DNA of 64,000 nt from NCBI RefSeq assembly GCF_019956415.1, contig NZ_JAHBDK010000028.1, forward strand, positions 1 through 64,000, given 5' to 3'. Positions 53,871-62,221 of this stretch are shown in pieces. The notes below the pieces were generated by a model, which was given only the letters and a program-made list of their open reading frames with translations, did not search any database and had not been told where the DNA came from. Each line of letters starts with the position of its first letter. The first letter of the stretch is position 1. The DNA comes from Pseudomonas sp. GL-B-19. Its GTDB lineage: Bacteria; Pseudomonadota; Gammaproteobacteria; Pseudomonadales; Pseudomonadaceae. Position numbers and translations under genes: made by a program.

Positions 53871-54830
53871 TCAGACCAGCTCCCGCCCATCCCCCAGCCG
53901 TCGGCGGTCCTCGCGTGGACACCGCTCAAACTTCGCCCGATAGCTACGCGTGAAATACGACGGCGATTCAAACCCGCACGCAATACTCACCTCCAACACA
54001 CTCATATCAGTCTGCCGCAACAACTGCCGCGCCTTTTCCAACCGTAAACGCAGGTAGAAATTGCTCGGTGTGTCATTCAGGTGCAGGCGAAACAATCGTT
54101 CCAGCTGCCGCCGCGTCACTTTGATCGATTCCGCCAGTTCCAGCGTGCTCAGCGGCGGTTCGCTGTGCTGTTCCATCTCGCCGATAACGTGGACAAGCTT
54201 CTTGTTGTTGATGCCATACCGCGTGGCGACTTCCATGCGCTGGTGGTCTTTGCGCGGACGGATACGGCCGAGTACGAATTGTTCGCTGACCTGGATCGCC
54301 AGTTCCGGGCCGTGGGCCTGGGCGATGAGGTCGAGCATCAGGTCGATGGAGGCGGTGCCGCCAGCCGAGGTGATGCGTCGGCGGTCGATCTCAAACAGCT
54401 CCTGGGTGACGCTGAGCTGTGGATAAGATTCCTTGAACGCGTCGATGGCTTCCCAGTGCAAGGTCAGGCGGTGGCCGTCGAGCAGGCCGGCGTCGGCGAG
54501 GATAAAACTGCCGGTGTCGATGCCGCCCAAAGTCACGCCTTCGATGTCCAGCCGGCGCAGCCAGTGCTCCAGCGCCGGGGTGGCAAATTTCAGCGGCTCG
54601 AAACCCGCGACGACTAGCAGGATCGCACCTTTCTTCAATGGCTCCAGCGCCGCGTCGGCGTTAACCGACATGCCGTTGCTGGCCAATACCGCCCCACCAT
54701 CGGCACTCAATACGTGCCAGCGATACAGCTCGCCGCGAAACCGATTGGCGACCCGCAGCGGTTCGATGGCCGAGATAAATCCAATGGCCGAGAAACCCGG
54801 CATCAACAAGAAGTAGAAATCCTGGGACAT
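53871..54830 (-). CDS. cdhR: Carnitine catabolism regulator CdhR
   Basis: A 319-residue GlxA/AraC-family activator. N-terminal DJ-1/PfpI (GATase1-like) domain (about 3-165: FYFLLMPGFSAIGFISAIEPLR) and a C-terminal AraC HTH domain (about 215-315: PLSTLELAESIKVTRRQLERLF, then SVLEVSIACGFESPSYFTRSYR). CdhR controls the carnitine operon in P. aeruginosa; it lies directly divergent from caiX. I chose ATG 54830. The region between them (54831-55054) should hold its binding sites. Confidence 0.9.
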   Translation of the reverse strand: MSQDFYFLLMPGFSAIGFISAIEPLRVANRFRGELYRWHVLSADGGAVLASNGMSVNADAALEPLKKGAILLVVAGFEPLKFATPALEHWLRRLDIEGVTLGGIDTGSFILADAGLLDGHRLTLHWEAIDAFKESYPQLSVTQELFEIDRRRITSAGGTASIDLMLDLIAQAHGPELAIQVSEQFVLGRIRPRKDHQRMEVATRYGINNKKLVHVIGEMEQHSEPPLSTLELAESIKVTRRQLERLFRLHLNDTPSNFYLRLRLEKARQLLRQTDMSVLEVSIACGFESPSYFTRSYRAKFERCPREDRRRLGDGRELV

Positions 54831-55054
54831 GGAGCGCACTCGCTTAGCAGGTAACAAGAGGCCAGGTAACGAGAGGGCGGGCAGCGTAGGGACGTTGATA
54901 CGCCACTTGCAAGCGGCATTCAAGAGCACAGGTCGCTGCAGTGCAAGAGCTGGTCGCCGTAGTGCGCTTTCATAGGCCTTGAGCTGCGTAACTTGGCATC
55001 ACCGGCGCACATAGATGACCGGACCCACAATAACGAACTGCCGAGGAACCTGAG
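54831..55054. promoter_or_regulatory. cdhR/caiX divergent promoter region
   Basis: A 224-base non-coding stretch between divergently transcribed cdhR and caiX, expected to contain the CdhR-dependent promoter. Visible: GAGGAACCTGAG as the ribosome site of caiX. No sequence-specific operator could be assigned. Confidence 0.35.
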
Positions 55055-55999
55055 ATGAAACGACTGATCAGCAGCTGTGTTCTTGCACTCAGCGGTACCG
55101 CTTTGCTGAGCGCCAGTGTCATGGCCGCCGAACCCGCGTCGTGCCAGAACGTACGCATGGGCGTAGTGAACTGGACTGACGTAATCGCTACCAGCGCCAT
55201 GACCCAGGTCCTGCTCGATGGCCTCGGCTACAACACCAAACAAACCAGCGCCTCCCAGCAAATCATCTTCGCCGGGATCCGCGACCAGCGCCTGGACCTG
55301 TTCCTGGGTTACTGGAACCCGCTGATGACCCAGACCATCACTCCGTTCGTCGATGGCAACCAGGTCAAAGTGCTGCAAGCCCCCAGCCTGAAAGACGCCC
55401 GCGCCACCCTCGCCGTACCGACCTACCTCGCCGACAAGGGCCTGAAAACCTTCGCCGACATCGCCAAGTTCGAGAAAGAGCTGGGCGGCAAGATTTACGG
55501 CATCGAGCCAGGCTCAGGCGCCAATACCCAGATCAAGGCGATGATCGCCAAGAACCAGTTCGGCCTCGGCAAGTTCCAACTGGTCGAGTCCAGCGAAGCC
55601 GGCATGCTCGCGGCGGTGGATCGCGCCGTGCGCCGCAATGAGGCCGTGGTGTTCTTTGGCTGGGCGCCGCACCCGATGAACGTCAACGTGAAGATGACCT
55701 ACCTCACCGGCAGTGACGACGCCCTCGGCCCGAACGAAGGCATGGCCACAGTCTGGACCGTCACCGCACCGAAATACGCCGAGCAGTGCCCGAACATCGG
55801 TCGCTTGCTGAGCAACCTGACCTACACCGCCGAAGACGAGAGCCGGATGATGCAGCCGCTGCTGGATCACAAGGACGCCTTCGAATCGGCCAGGCAATGG
55901 CTGAAAGATCACCCGAAAGACCAGCAGCGCTGGCTCGAAGGTGTGACCACCTTCGATGGTAAACCCGCGGCTGAAAACCTGAAACTGACCAGTAAATAG
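55055..55999 (+). CDS. caiX: Carnitine-binding periplasmic protein CaiX
   Basis: A 314-residue ABC substrate-binding protein of the ProX/ChoX class. Signal peptide (about 1-24: [20 protein letters not shown]). Conserved blocks: [33 protein letters not shown] and the aromatic ligand cage W/Y residues (WNPLM, WAPHPM). The only ABC component of the operon; in P. aeruginosa CaiX, CbcX and BetX share the core transporter CbcWV encoded elsewhere. Starts at ATG 55055. A 20-base hairpin follows, likely limiting downstream expression. Confidence 0.92.
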   Translation: MKRLISSCVLALSGTALLSASVMAAEPASCQNVRMGVVNWTDVIATSAMTQVLLDGLGYNTKQTSASQQIIFAGIRDQRLDLFLGYWNPLMTQTITPFVDGNQVKVLQAPSLKDARATLAVPTYLADKGLKTFADIAKFEKELGGKIYGIEPGSGANTQIKAMIAKNQFGLGKFQLVESSEAGMLAAVDRAVRRNEAVVFFGWAPHPMNVNVKMTYLTGSDDALGPNEGMATVWTVTAPKYAEQCPNIGRLLSNLTYTAEDESRMMQPLLDHKDAFESARQWLKDHPKDQQRWLEGVTTFDGKPAAENLKLTSK

Positions 56000-56020
56000 A
56001 CCCGAACCGAACCACCGACT

Positions 56021-56040
56021 CGCAGCCCGACCGGGCTGCG
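56021..56040 (+). terminator. Intercistronic hairpin between caiX and cdhC
   Basis: CGCAGCCCGACCGGGCTGCG is a near-perfect palindrome 22 bases after the caiX stop, without a U run. It may be a processing or attenuating element that lets the binding protein be made in excess over the enzymes. Confidence 0.6.
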
Positions 56041-56100
56041 AACGGGATTATTACGCCTAGCCTTTCTCCTAAAAAGCACTTGCCTGTAAGGAACCGCCCA

Positions 56101-56988
56101 ATGAACCACGACGTCATCATCACCTGCGCACTCACCGGTGCTGGCGACACGACCAGCAAGAGTCCACACGTGCCGGTCACCCCGAAACAAATCGCCGCCG
56201 CCGCCGTGGAAGCCGCCAAGGCCGGCGCCACCGTGGTTCACTGCCACGTACGCAACCCCGAAACCGGCAAGTTCAGCCGCGACGTAGCGCTGTACCGTGA
56301 AGTGATGGAGCGCATCCGCGAGGCCGATGTCGACATCATCGTCAACCTCACCGCCGGGATGGGCGGCGATCTGGAAATCGGCGCCGGCGAGAACCCGATG
56401 GAGTTCGGCCCGAACACTGACCTGGTCGGCCCACTGACCCGTCTGGCCCACGTCGAAGAACTGCTGCCGGAAATCTGCACACTCGATTGCGGCACCCTGA
56501 ACTTCGGCGATGGCGACACCATTTACGTGTCCACCCCGGCGCAACTTCGAGCGGGCGCGAAGCGAATTCAAGAGCTGGGCGTGAAAGCCGAGCTGGAAAT
56601 TTTCGACACCGGTCACCTGTGGTTCGCCAAGCAGTTGATCAAGGAAGGCCTGCTCGACGACCCGCTGTTCCAGCTGTGCCTGGGTATCCCGTGGGGCGCG
56701 CCGGCCGACACCACCACCATGAAAGCCATGGTCGACAACCTGCCGGCCAACGCGGTGTGGGCAGGCTTTGGTATCGGTCGCATGCAGATGCCGATGGCCG
56801 CGCAAGCGGTGCTTCTCGGCGGCAACGTGCGGGTCGGTCTGGAGGACAACATCTGGCTGGACAAAGGTGTGCTGGCGACCAACGGCCAACTGGTCGAGCG
56901 TGCCAGCGAAATCCTCAGCCGCCTCGGCGCCCGGGTGCTGACCCCGGCTGAAGGTCGCAAAAAAATGGGCCTGACCAAGCGCGGTTAA
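56101..56988 (+). CDS. cdhC: 3-dehydrocarnitine cleavage enzyme CdhC (BKACE family)
   Basis: A 295-residue beta-keto acid cleavage enzyme. It condenses dehydrocarnitine with acetyl-CoA to give betainyl-CoA and acetoacetate. Zinc site: [12 protein letters not shown] (HCH) and [21 protein letters not shown] and the end [25 protein letters not shown] are family signatures. ATG 56101 follows AAGGA. Second gene of the caiX-cdhCAB operon. Confidence 0.93.
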   Translation: MNHDVIITCALTGAGDTTSKSPHVPVTPKQIAAAAVEAAKAGATVVHCHVRNPETGKFSRDVALYREVMERIREADVDIIVNLTAGMGGDLEIGAGENPMEFGPNTDLVGPLTRLAHVEELLPEICTLDCGTLNFGDGDTIYVSTPAQLRAGAKRIQELGVKAELEIFDTGHLWFAKQLIKEGLLDDPLFQLCLGIPWGAPADTTTMKAMVDNLPANAVWAGFGIGRMQMPMAAQAVLLGGNVRVGLEDNIWLDKGVLATNGQLVERASEILSRLGARVLTPAEGRKKMGLTKRG

Positions 56989-57002
56989 ACCGTTATCCCC
57001 AA

Positions 57003-57099
57003 CCCCTGTAGGAGCCGGCTTGCCGGCGAAGAGGCCGGTACATCCGCCGCATTTTCTGCGGTGCTGAAATCGCCTTCGCCAGGCCGGCTCCTACAGGGG
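57003..57099. repeat. REP inverted pair (GCCGGC variant)
   Basis: TGTAGGAGCCGGCTTGCCGGCGAAG near 57006 and CGCCTTCGCCAGGCCGGCTCCTACAGG ending near 57097, between cdhC and cdhA. Confidence 0.85.
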
Positions 57100-57125
57100 A
57101 TCACCGAACTCTTTAGGATGTCGCC

Positions 57126-58091
57126 ATGAGCTTTATCACCGAAATCAAAACCTTCGCAGCCCTGGGCAGCGGTGTCATCGGCAGCGGTTGGGTGTCCCGC
57201 GCCCTCGCTCACGGCCTCGACGTCGTGGCCTGGGACCCGGCACCCGGTGCCGAAGCTGCCCTGCGCAAACGTGTCGCCAATGCGTGGGGCGCATTGGAGA
57301 AACAAGGCTTGGCGCCTGGCGCCTCTCAGGATCGCCTGCGCTTTGTCGCGACGATTGAAGAGTGCGTACGCGATGCGGATTTTATTCAGGAAAGCGCCCC
57401 GGAACGCCTGGAGCTGAAACTGGAATTGCACAGCAAAATCAGCGCAGCGGCCAAGCCGAATGCGTTGATCGGTTCCAGCACCTCGGGCCTGTTGCCGAGC
57501 GAGTTCTACGAGAGTGCAACGCACCCGGAACGCTGCGTGGTCGGCCACCCGTTCAACCCGGTTTATTTGCTGCCGCTGGTGGAAGTGGTCGGCGGCAAAA
57601 ACACCGCGCCTGAAGCCGTTCAAGCAGCAATGAAAGTGTATGAATCCTTGGGCATGCGTCCGCTGCATGTGCGCAAGGAAGTACCCGGCTTTATCGCCGA
57701 CCGCTTGCTCGAAGCGCTGTGGCGCGAGGCGCTGCACCTGGTGAACGACGGTGTGGCGACCACCGGGGAAATCGACGATGCAATCCGCTTCGGCGCAGGC
57801 CTGCGCTGGTCGTTCATGGGCACGTTCTTGACGTACACCCTGGCCGGCGGTGATGCCGGGATGCGCCACTTCATGGCGCAGTTCGGGCCGGCCTTGCAGT
57901 TGCCGTGGACGTATCTGCCCGCGCCGGAGTTGACCGACAAATTGATTGATGATGTGGTGGATGGCACTACTGACCAGTTGGGCACGCACAGCATTTCGGC
58001 GCTGGAGCGCTATCGTGATGATTGCTTGCTGGCAGTGCTGGAGGCGGTGAAGACCACCAAAGAGAAGCATGGAATGGCCTTTGCCGACTAG
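57126..58091 (+). CDS. cdhA: L-carnitine dehydrogenase CdhA
   Basis: A 321-residue 3-hydroxyacyl-CoA dehydrogenase-like enzyme oxidising L-carnitine to 3-dehydrocarnitine with NAD. Rossmann motif [20 protein letters not shown] (about 11-30), catalytic block [20 protein letters not shown] (GHPFNP, catalytic His) and [21 protein letters not shown] 57126 follows TAGGATG. Sequence distinguishes it from the short CoA dehydrogenases by the C-terminal ~70 residues. Confidence 0.94.
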   Translation: MSFITEIKTFAALGSGVIGSGWVSRALAHGLDVVAWDPAPGAEAALRKRVANAWGALEKQGLAPGASQDRLRFVATIEECVRDADFIQESAPERLELKLELHSKISAAAKPNALIGSSTSGLLPSEFYESATHPERCVVGHPFNPVYLLPLVEVVGGKNTAPEAVQAAMKVYESLGMRPLHVRKEVPGFIADRLLEALWREALHLVNDGVATTGEIDDAIRFGAGLRWSFMGTFLTYTLAGGDAGMRHFMAQFGPALQLPWTYLPAPELTDKLIDDVVDGTTDQLGTHSISALERYRDDCLLAVLEAVKTTKEKHGMAFAD

Positions 58092-58116
58092 CGGTGTATC
58101 TGTCACACCGCGCTGC

Positions 58117-58147
58117 CCCCTTCGCCGGCAAGCCGGCTCCTACAGGC
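58117..58147. repeat. Single REP (GCCGGC variant)
   Basis: CTTCGCCGGCAAGCCGGCTCCTACAGG between cdhA and cdhB. Confidence 0.8.
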
Positions 58148-58172
58148 TCTCCTTACTACAGGACCTGATCGC

Positions 58173-58652
58173 ATGCCCGCTCTTACGACCTACAGCACCA
58201 AAATCATCCCCGACTGGGTCGACTACAACGGCCACCTGCGCGACGCCTTCTATCTGCTGATTTTCAGCTACGCTACCGACGCGCTGATGGATCGCCTCGG
58301 CATGGACAGTAACAACCGCGAAGCCAGCGGCCACTCGCTGTTCACCCTCGAATTGCACCTCAATTACCTGCACGAAGTGAAGCTCGACGCCGATGTCGAA
58401 GTACATACGCAGATCATTGACCACGACAGCAAACGCCTGCACCTCTATCACAGCCTCCATCTGGTGGGCGATGACAAGGAACTGGCCGGCAACGAGCAAA
58501 TGTTGCTTCACGTCGACCTCGCCGGGCCACGATCCGCACCGTTCAGCGAACTGTCGCTGAGTAAGCTGCAAGCCATCGTTGCCGAGCAAGCCGACCTGAC
58601 CACCCCAGACTACATTGGCCGAGTGATCGCTTTACCCCCAAAAAAACAATAA
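58173..58652 (+). CDS. cdhB: Thioesterase CdhB (betainyl-CoA thioesterase)
   Basis: A 159-residue hot-dog-fold thioesterase, starting TTYSTKIIPDWVDYNGHLRDAF (the D-Y-N-G-H acyl-CoA thioesterase motif near 14-19). It hydrolyses betainyl-CoA from the CdhC reaction to glycine betaine, which then enters the gbc pathway. Starts at ATG 58173. Followed 11 bases later by the BBOX-like gene, same operon. Confidence 0.9.
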   Translation: MPALTTYSTKIIPDWVDYNGHLRDAFYLLIFSYATDALMDRLGMDSNNREASGHSLFTLELHLNYLHEVKLDADVEVHTQIIDHDSKRLHLYHSLHLVGDDKELAGNEQMLLHVDLAGPRSAPFSELSLSKLQAIVAEQADLTTPDYIGRVIALPPKKQ

Positions 58653-58663
58653 GGAGATCGCCA

Positions 58664-59827
58664 TTGAATACCGCCGCTGCTTTTGCCGACTTCCGTACTT
58701 ATCCGTTGATCAGCGCGCTGGCTGGCGTGCAAACCTTGGCGGACCGGGTTCTGGTGAAGTGGGCCGATGATCGCGTCAGCCCCTTTCATTACCAATGGTT
58801 GCGGGACAACTGCCCGTGCCCGCAATGCGTCTATACGGTGACCCGCGAGCAAGTGCTGGAAATCGTCGATGTCGAGCAAAACCTCATGCCGAGCCAGGCA
58901 AACGTCGATACCGGAGGTTGTCTCAGCGTCGAGTGGGAAGATGGCCACCTCAGCCGCTTCGATCCGGGCTGGTTACGCGCCCATGCCTATGACGATGAAT
59001 CCCGCGCCGAACGCGAGGCCGGCAAACCCAAAGCGCGGCTTTGGTGCAGCGATTTGCAGTTGCCGGTGTTCGATTACCAGGCGCTGATGAATGACAACGA
59101 CGCCCTACTGCAATGGCTGCTGGCGGTGCGCGATGTCGGCCTGACCCAGGTTCGCGGCGTGCCTACTGAGCCGGGTTCGCTAAAGCTGATCGCCCAGCGG
59201 ATTTCCTTCATCCGCGAGAGCAATTTCGGCGTGCTGTTCAACGTGCAATCCAAGGCCGATGCCGACAGCAATGCCTACACCGCTTTCAATTTGCCGTTAC
59301 ACAGCGATCTGCCAACCCGGGAGCTTCAACCGGGGCTGCAATTTCTGCATTGCCTGATCAATGACGCCGACGGTGGCGAGAGTATTTTCGTCGACGGTTT
59401 TGCCATCGCAGAAGCCTTGCGCAATGAAGATCCCGAGGCGTTCCAAAGCCTTTGCGAAATCCCTGTGGAGTTCCGCAACAAGGACCGTCACAGCGACTAC
59501 CGCTGCCTGGCGCCGATCATTGCGCTGAATGCTTTGGGACAGGTGTCGGAAATCCGCATGGCGAATTTTCTGCGCGGGCCGTTTGATGCCTCCGTGGAGC
59601 AGATGCCCAGGCTGTATCACGCTTACCGACGTTTCATTGCAATGACCCGTGAAGCGCGGTTTCGGGTGATGATGCGGCTCAACCCTGGTGAGCTGTGGTG
59701 CTTCGACAATCGCCGCACCCTCCACGCCCGCAATGCGTTCGATCCCGCCAGTGGCGCCCGGCATTTTCAGGGGTGCTATGTGGATCGGGATGAGTTGTTG
59801 TCGCGCATCCTTGTATTGCAACGTTAG
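58664..59827 (+). CDS. Gamma-butyrobetaine dioxygenase-like (BBOX)
   Basis: A 387-residue Fe(II)/2-oxoglutarate dioxygenase of the BBOX/TMLD family. N-terminal zinc domain (about 30-75: FHYQWLRDNCPCPQC). Iron-binding HxD in LPLHSDLPTRE and the distal His in RRTLHARNAF; the oxoglutarate Arg is in HFQGCYVDRDELL region. Would hydroxylate gamma-butyrobetaine to L-carnitine. Start is TTG 58664 with a strong AAGGAG eleven bases before it. Located at the end of the carnitine operon, where it supplies carnitine to CdhA. Confidence 0.9.
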   Translation: MNTAAAFADFRTYPLISALAGVQTLADRVLVKWADDRVSPFHYQWLRDNCPCPQCVYTVTREQVLEIVDVEQNLMPSQANVDTGGCLSVEWEDGHLSRFDPGWLRAHAYDDESRAEREAGKPKARLWCSDLQLPVFDYQALMNDNDALLQWLLAVRDVGLTQVRGVPTEPGSLKLIAQRISFIRESNFGVLFNVQSKADADSNAYTAFNLPLHSDLPTRELQPGLQFLHCLINDADGGESIFVDGFAIAEALRNEDPEAFQSLCEIPVEFRNKDRHSDYRCLAPIIALNALGQVSEIRMANFLRGPFDASVEQMPRLYHAYRRFIAMTREARFRVMMRLNPGELWCFDNRRTLHARNAFDPASGARHFQGCYVDRDELLSRILVLQR

Positions 59828-59841
59828 ACCGCGTCATCGTT

Positions 59842-59926
59842 CTTCGCGAGCAGGCTCGCTCCCACAGTTGACCGAGTTCTCTCAGAGGAATGCGGTTGAG
59901 TGTAGGAGTGAGCCTGCTCGCGATGG
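59842..59926. repeat. REP inverted pair (class 1)
   Basis: CTTCGCGAGCAGGCTCGCTCCCACAG near 59842 and TGTAGGAGTGAGCCTGCTCGCGATGG ending near 59925. Confidence 0.88.
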
Positions 59927-59965
59927 CGTCAGCCCAGACAACACAACTTTCCCTGATTCACAGAC

Positions 59966-60000
59966 AAAAAAAACCCCGATCAAGCCGTGACAAGATCGGA
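59966..60000 (-). terminator. Minus-strand Rho-independent terminator
   Basis: On the minus strand CCGATC TTGTCACGGCTT GATCGG GG is followed by eight T. It faces a 60-aa open frame ending at 59980, so a minus-strand transcript must originate between here and the gene at 60216. Confidence 0.7.
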
Positions 60001-60168
60001 GCTGAGGAGGGTACTGTCGAGGAGCCGTTGCGCGAGGGTGACCAAACCTTCGTGTTGCCAGCTGAGTCCAGTGTGCCCACTCTCTTGATTCGTAAGATAG
60101 CCGAAAACGACCTGCTCATAGGTATTGCAGCCATTGCGACAAATCGCCCTTGCCGCCGCCGCATCCCC
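59980..60168 (-). CDS. Possible small protein (about 62 aa, no ATG) or small RNA region
   Basis: A frame open on the minus strand from 60168 to stop TGA at 59982-59980, encoding a protein-like stretch YEQVVFGYLTNQESG, then LSWQHEGLVTLAQRLLDST and a C-terminal SDLVTA. It is followed by a terminator overlapping the stop. No ATG, GTG or TTG starts it upstream; an ATT (about 60144) is the only candidate near a purine-rich AAGGGCG. It could be a small protein with a rare start, the remnant of a longer gene, or chance in a small RNA. The rest of the gap 59828-60215 is REP. Confidence 0.35.
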   Translation of the reverse strand, partial: GDAAAARAICRNGCNTYEQVVFGYLTNQESGHTGLSWQHEGLVTLAQRLLDSTLLSSDLVTA

Positions 60169-60215
60169 CTACGAGAATCGAGCCAAGACACCGTTCCCTG
60201 AAGAAGGATTGCGTC

Positions 60216-60479
60216 ATGATGTACGCCGATTTGATCGACCAGGAAGACTTGTTGGGCCAGCTCAAGGCGTTGGGATTTGCAGTGCCCCCGGGCGCCACCG
60301 CTGAGCAGGCCTGCGAATGCGCGGTACGGGGCTTGAACAACGAACGGGCAATGGAACTGCGGACCATGGTCAAGCAGATGTACACCAGCAGCGCGACCAT
60401 CCTGCCGGCGGTGCGTCAGGCCATCGACAAGCAATTGTTGCCGGCATTGGCGGAGTATCAGCAGAGCCCCCGAACCTGA
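60216..60479 (+). CDS. Conserved hypothetical small protein next to gbdR
   Basis: An 87-residue soluble protein, MMYADLIDQEDLLGQLKALGFAV then EQACECAVRGLNNERAMELRTMVKQMYT and RQAIDKQLLPALAEYQ. ATG 60216 follows GAAGGATT. No family recognised, but a small hypothetical gene lies next to gbdR in other Pseudomonas (PA5381 position as I recall). Helical throughout by composition. Role unknown. Confidence 0.75.
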   Translation: MMYADLIDQEDLLGQLKALGFAVPPGATAEQACECAVRGLNNERAMELRTMVKQMYTSSATILPAVRQAIDKQLLPALAEYQQSPRT

Positions 60480-60486
60480 TAGAACC

Positions 60487-60566
60487 CATCGCGAGCAGGC
60501 TCGCTCCCACACTGGATCTCCATCACACCGAAGATCCCCTGTAGGAGCCGGGCTTGCCCGCGATGA
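60487..60566. repeat. REP inverted pair (class 1 and GGGCTTGCCCGC variant)
   Basis: CCATCGCGAGCAGGCTCGCTCCCACA at 60487 and TGTAGGAGCCGGGCTTGCCCGCGATGA ending near 60565, between the convergent small gene and gbdR. Confidence 0.85.
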
Positions 60567-60578
60567 AGTCGCCTCTGT

Positions 60579-61682
60579 TTAAAGCCTTACACTGGCGAAA
60601 GTCGACTCGTTCCGCGCCTGACTCAAAGCCGACAACGGCCCGGACAACGGCGACAGCACCAGTGCCTGCGGCAGCGGCATCATCGCCACCTGTTGCGTGG
60701 TGTTGGAACCTACGCGCTCGTCACGCGGTGGAATGCCGAAGTATTCGCGGTAGCACTTGGAGAAGTGCGGCGTGGAAACAAAGCCACACACCGACGCCAC
60801 TTCGATGATCGACATCGGCGTTTGCTTGAGCAACTGCCGGGCGCGGATCAGGCGCAGTTTCAGGTAGTAACGCGACGGCGAGCAGTGCAGATACTTCTGG
60901 AACAGTCGCTCCAGCTGACGTCGCGACACAGCGACGTACACCGCCAGTTCATCGAGGTCGATCGGCTCTTCGAGGTTGGCTTCCATCAGCGCAACGATTT
61001 CCTGCAACTTCGGCTGATTGGTCCCGAGCATGTGCTTGAGCGGCACGCGCTGGTGATCTTGTTCGTTGCGGATACGTTCGTAGACAAACATTTCCGAGAT
61101 TGCGGCGGACAGTTCACGGCCGTGATCGCGGCTGATCAGGTGCAGCATCATGTCCAGTGGCGCGGTGCCGCCGGAACTGGTGAAACGGTTACGGTCCAGG
61201 GTGAACAAGCGCGTGCTCATGACCACACGCGGGAAGGCTTCCTGCATCGAGGCCAGGCATTCCCAGTGCACGCTGCAATCAAAACCGTCCAGCAGGCCGG
61301 CGCAGGCCAGGGCCCAGCTGCCGGTGCAGACCGCGCCGAGACGACGTGACTGACGCGCCTGGCTTTGCAGCCATGACACGTGCTCACGAGTGACCGTGCG
61401 TTGGATACCGATACCGCCGCAGACAATGATGGTGTCCAGGGCGGGGGCTTTGTGCATGGAACAGTCGGGGGTGATCTGCAGGCCGTCACTGGCCCAGACC
61501 TGACCGCCATCGACTGTGATCGTGGTCCAGCGATACAGCTCACGGCCGGACAATTGGTTGGCCATGCGCAGGGGTTCGACTGCGGAGGCCAGAGAAATCA
61601 GCGTGAAATTGTCCAACAGCAGAAAGCCGATGGATTGAGGCGCACGGTTCTGGGGTTGGGCCCCGGAGTTGAACGTCGTCAT
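60579..61682 (-). CDS. gbdR: Glycine betaine catabolism regulator GbdR
   Basis: A 367-residue GlxA/AraC-family activator. DJ-1/PfpI-like effector domain (about 15-185: GFLLLDNFTLISLASAVEPLRMANQL, AVCTGSWALACAGLLDG), AraC HTH domain (about 225-325: LDELAVYVAVSRRQLERLFQKYL, SIIEVASVCGFVSTPHFSKCYRE) and a Ser/Leu tail. It senses glycine betaine and dimethylglycine and activates gbcAB, dgcAB, the sox genes and plc in P. aeruginosa. Length equals the known protein. Starts at ATG 61682. It is the master regulator of nearly all the catabolic genes in this window. Confidence 0.95.
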   Translation of the reverse strand: MTTFNSGAQPQNRAPQSIGFLLLDNFTLISLASAVEPLRMANQLSGRELYRWTTITVDGGQVWASDGLQITPDCSMHKAPALDTIIVCGGIGIQRTVTREHVSWLQSQARQSRRLGAVCTGSWALACAGLLDGFDCSVHWECLASMQEAFPRVVMSTRLFTLDRNRFTSSGGTAPLDMMLHLISRDHGRELSAAISEMFVYERIRNEQDHQRVPLKHMLGTNQPKLQEIVALMEANLEEPIDLDELAVYVAVSRRQLERLFQKYLHCSPSRYYLKLRLIRARQLLKQTPMSIIEVASVCGFVSTPHFSKCYREYFGIPPRDERVGSNTTQQVAMMPLPQALVLSPLSGPLSALSQARNESTFASVRL

Positions 61683-62221
61683 CGCGGTATCTCCTCACAC
61701 AAAGCGGGTGATGGCCTCAGGCGGAGGCTCTTTTTATTGCCATCGTTCTCGCGTGGGAGACGGGCTTTGTAATGACAGAGCAATTGCCATGCCTAAAATT
61801 GAATGCGCGTTCAATAACTCCTGAAAACGACGTCGGAATGTGTCTGGATATGACGCGCGTGGAGTAGGGGATAAAAGTGCCATCAGGCAGAGCAAGTGCC
61901 CTGTCCTGCTGGTGGTGAGCAAATCGGTAGCACTTGTGGGAACAGGGCTGTGAGGTGCCTGGAAAGTGTGTCACCGCAGGCACGGGTGACGGGTGGTCGA
62001 AGCTTAGTTGGATCCCTGATCTCGGGAAAGGCGCTTATCTGTAAGCGACGCGCCAAAAGGTGGCGCGTTTGGGATCAGGTGTTCACTTAGCGCGCAGTTT
62101 TGACTGGTCTGGCGCTATCGCGAGCAAGCTTTGCTCCTACAGAAGCCGGGCGTGCCGACTTTTGGTGATCGGCAACAAACCTGTAGGAGCAAAGCTTGCT
62201 CGCGATTGGATCAACTCGGTC
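61683..62221. other. gbdR upstream gap with a REP pair
   Basis: A 539-base stretch between gbdR and the sdaB stop. It holds a stem-loop ACGCGCC AAAAGGT GGCGCGT (about 62049-62069) without a U run, and a REP pair (62116-62207). The GATATGACGCGCGTGGAGTAG area near 61849 gives nothing recognisable. No credible gene was seen, and the gbdR promoter must lie here. Confidence 0.5.
62116..62207. repeat. REP inverted pair (AGCAAGCTTTGCT variant)
   Basis: CTATCGCGAGCAAGCTTTGCTCCTACAG near 62116 and TGTAGGAGCAAAGCTTGCTCGCGAT ending near 62205. Same family as 41868-41962. Confidence 0.88.
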
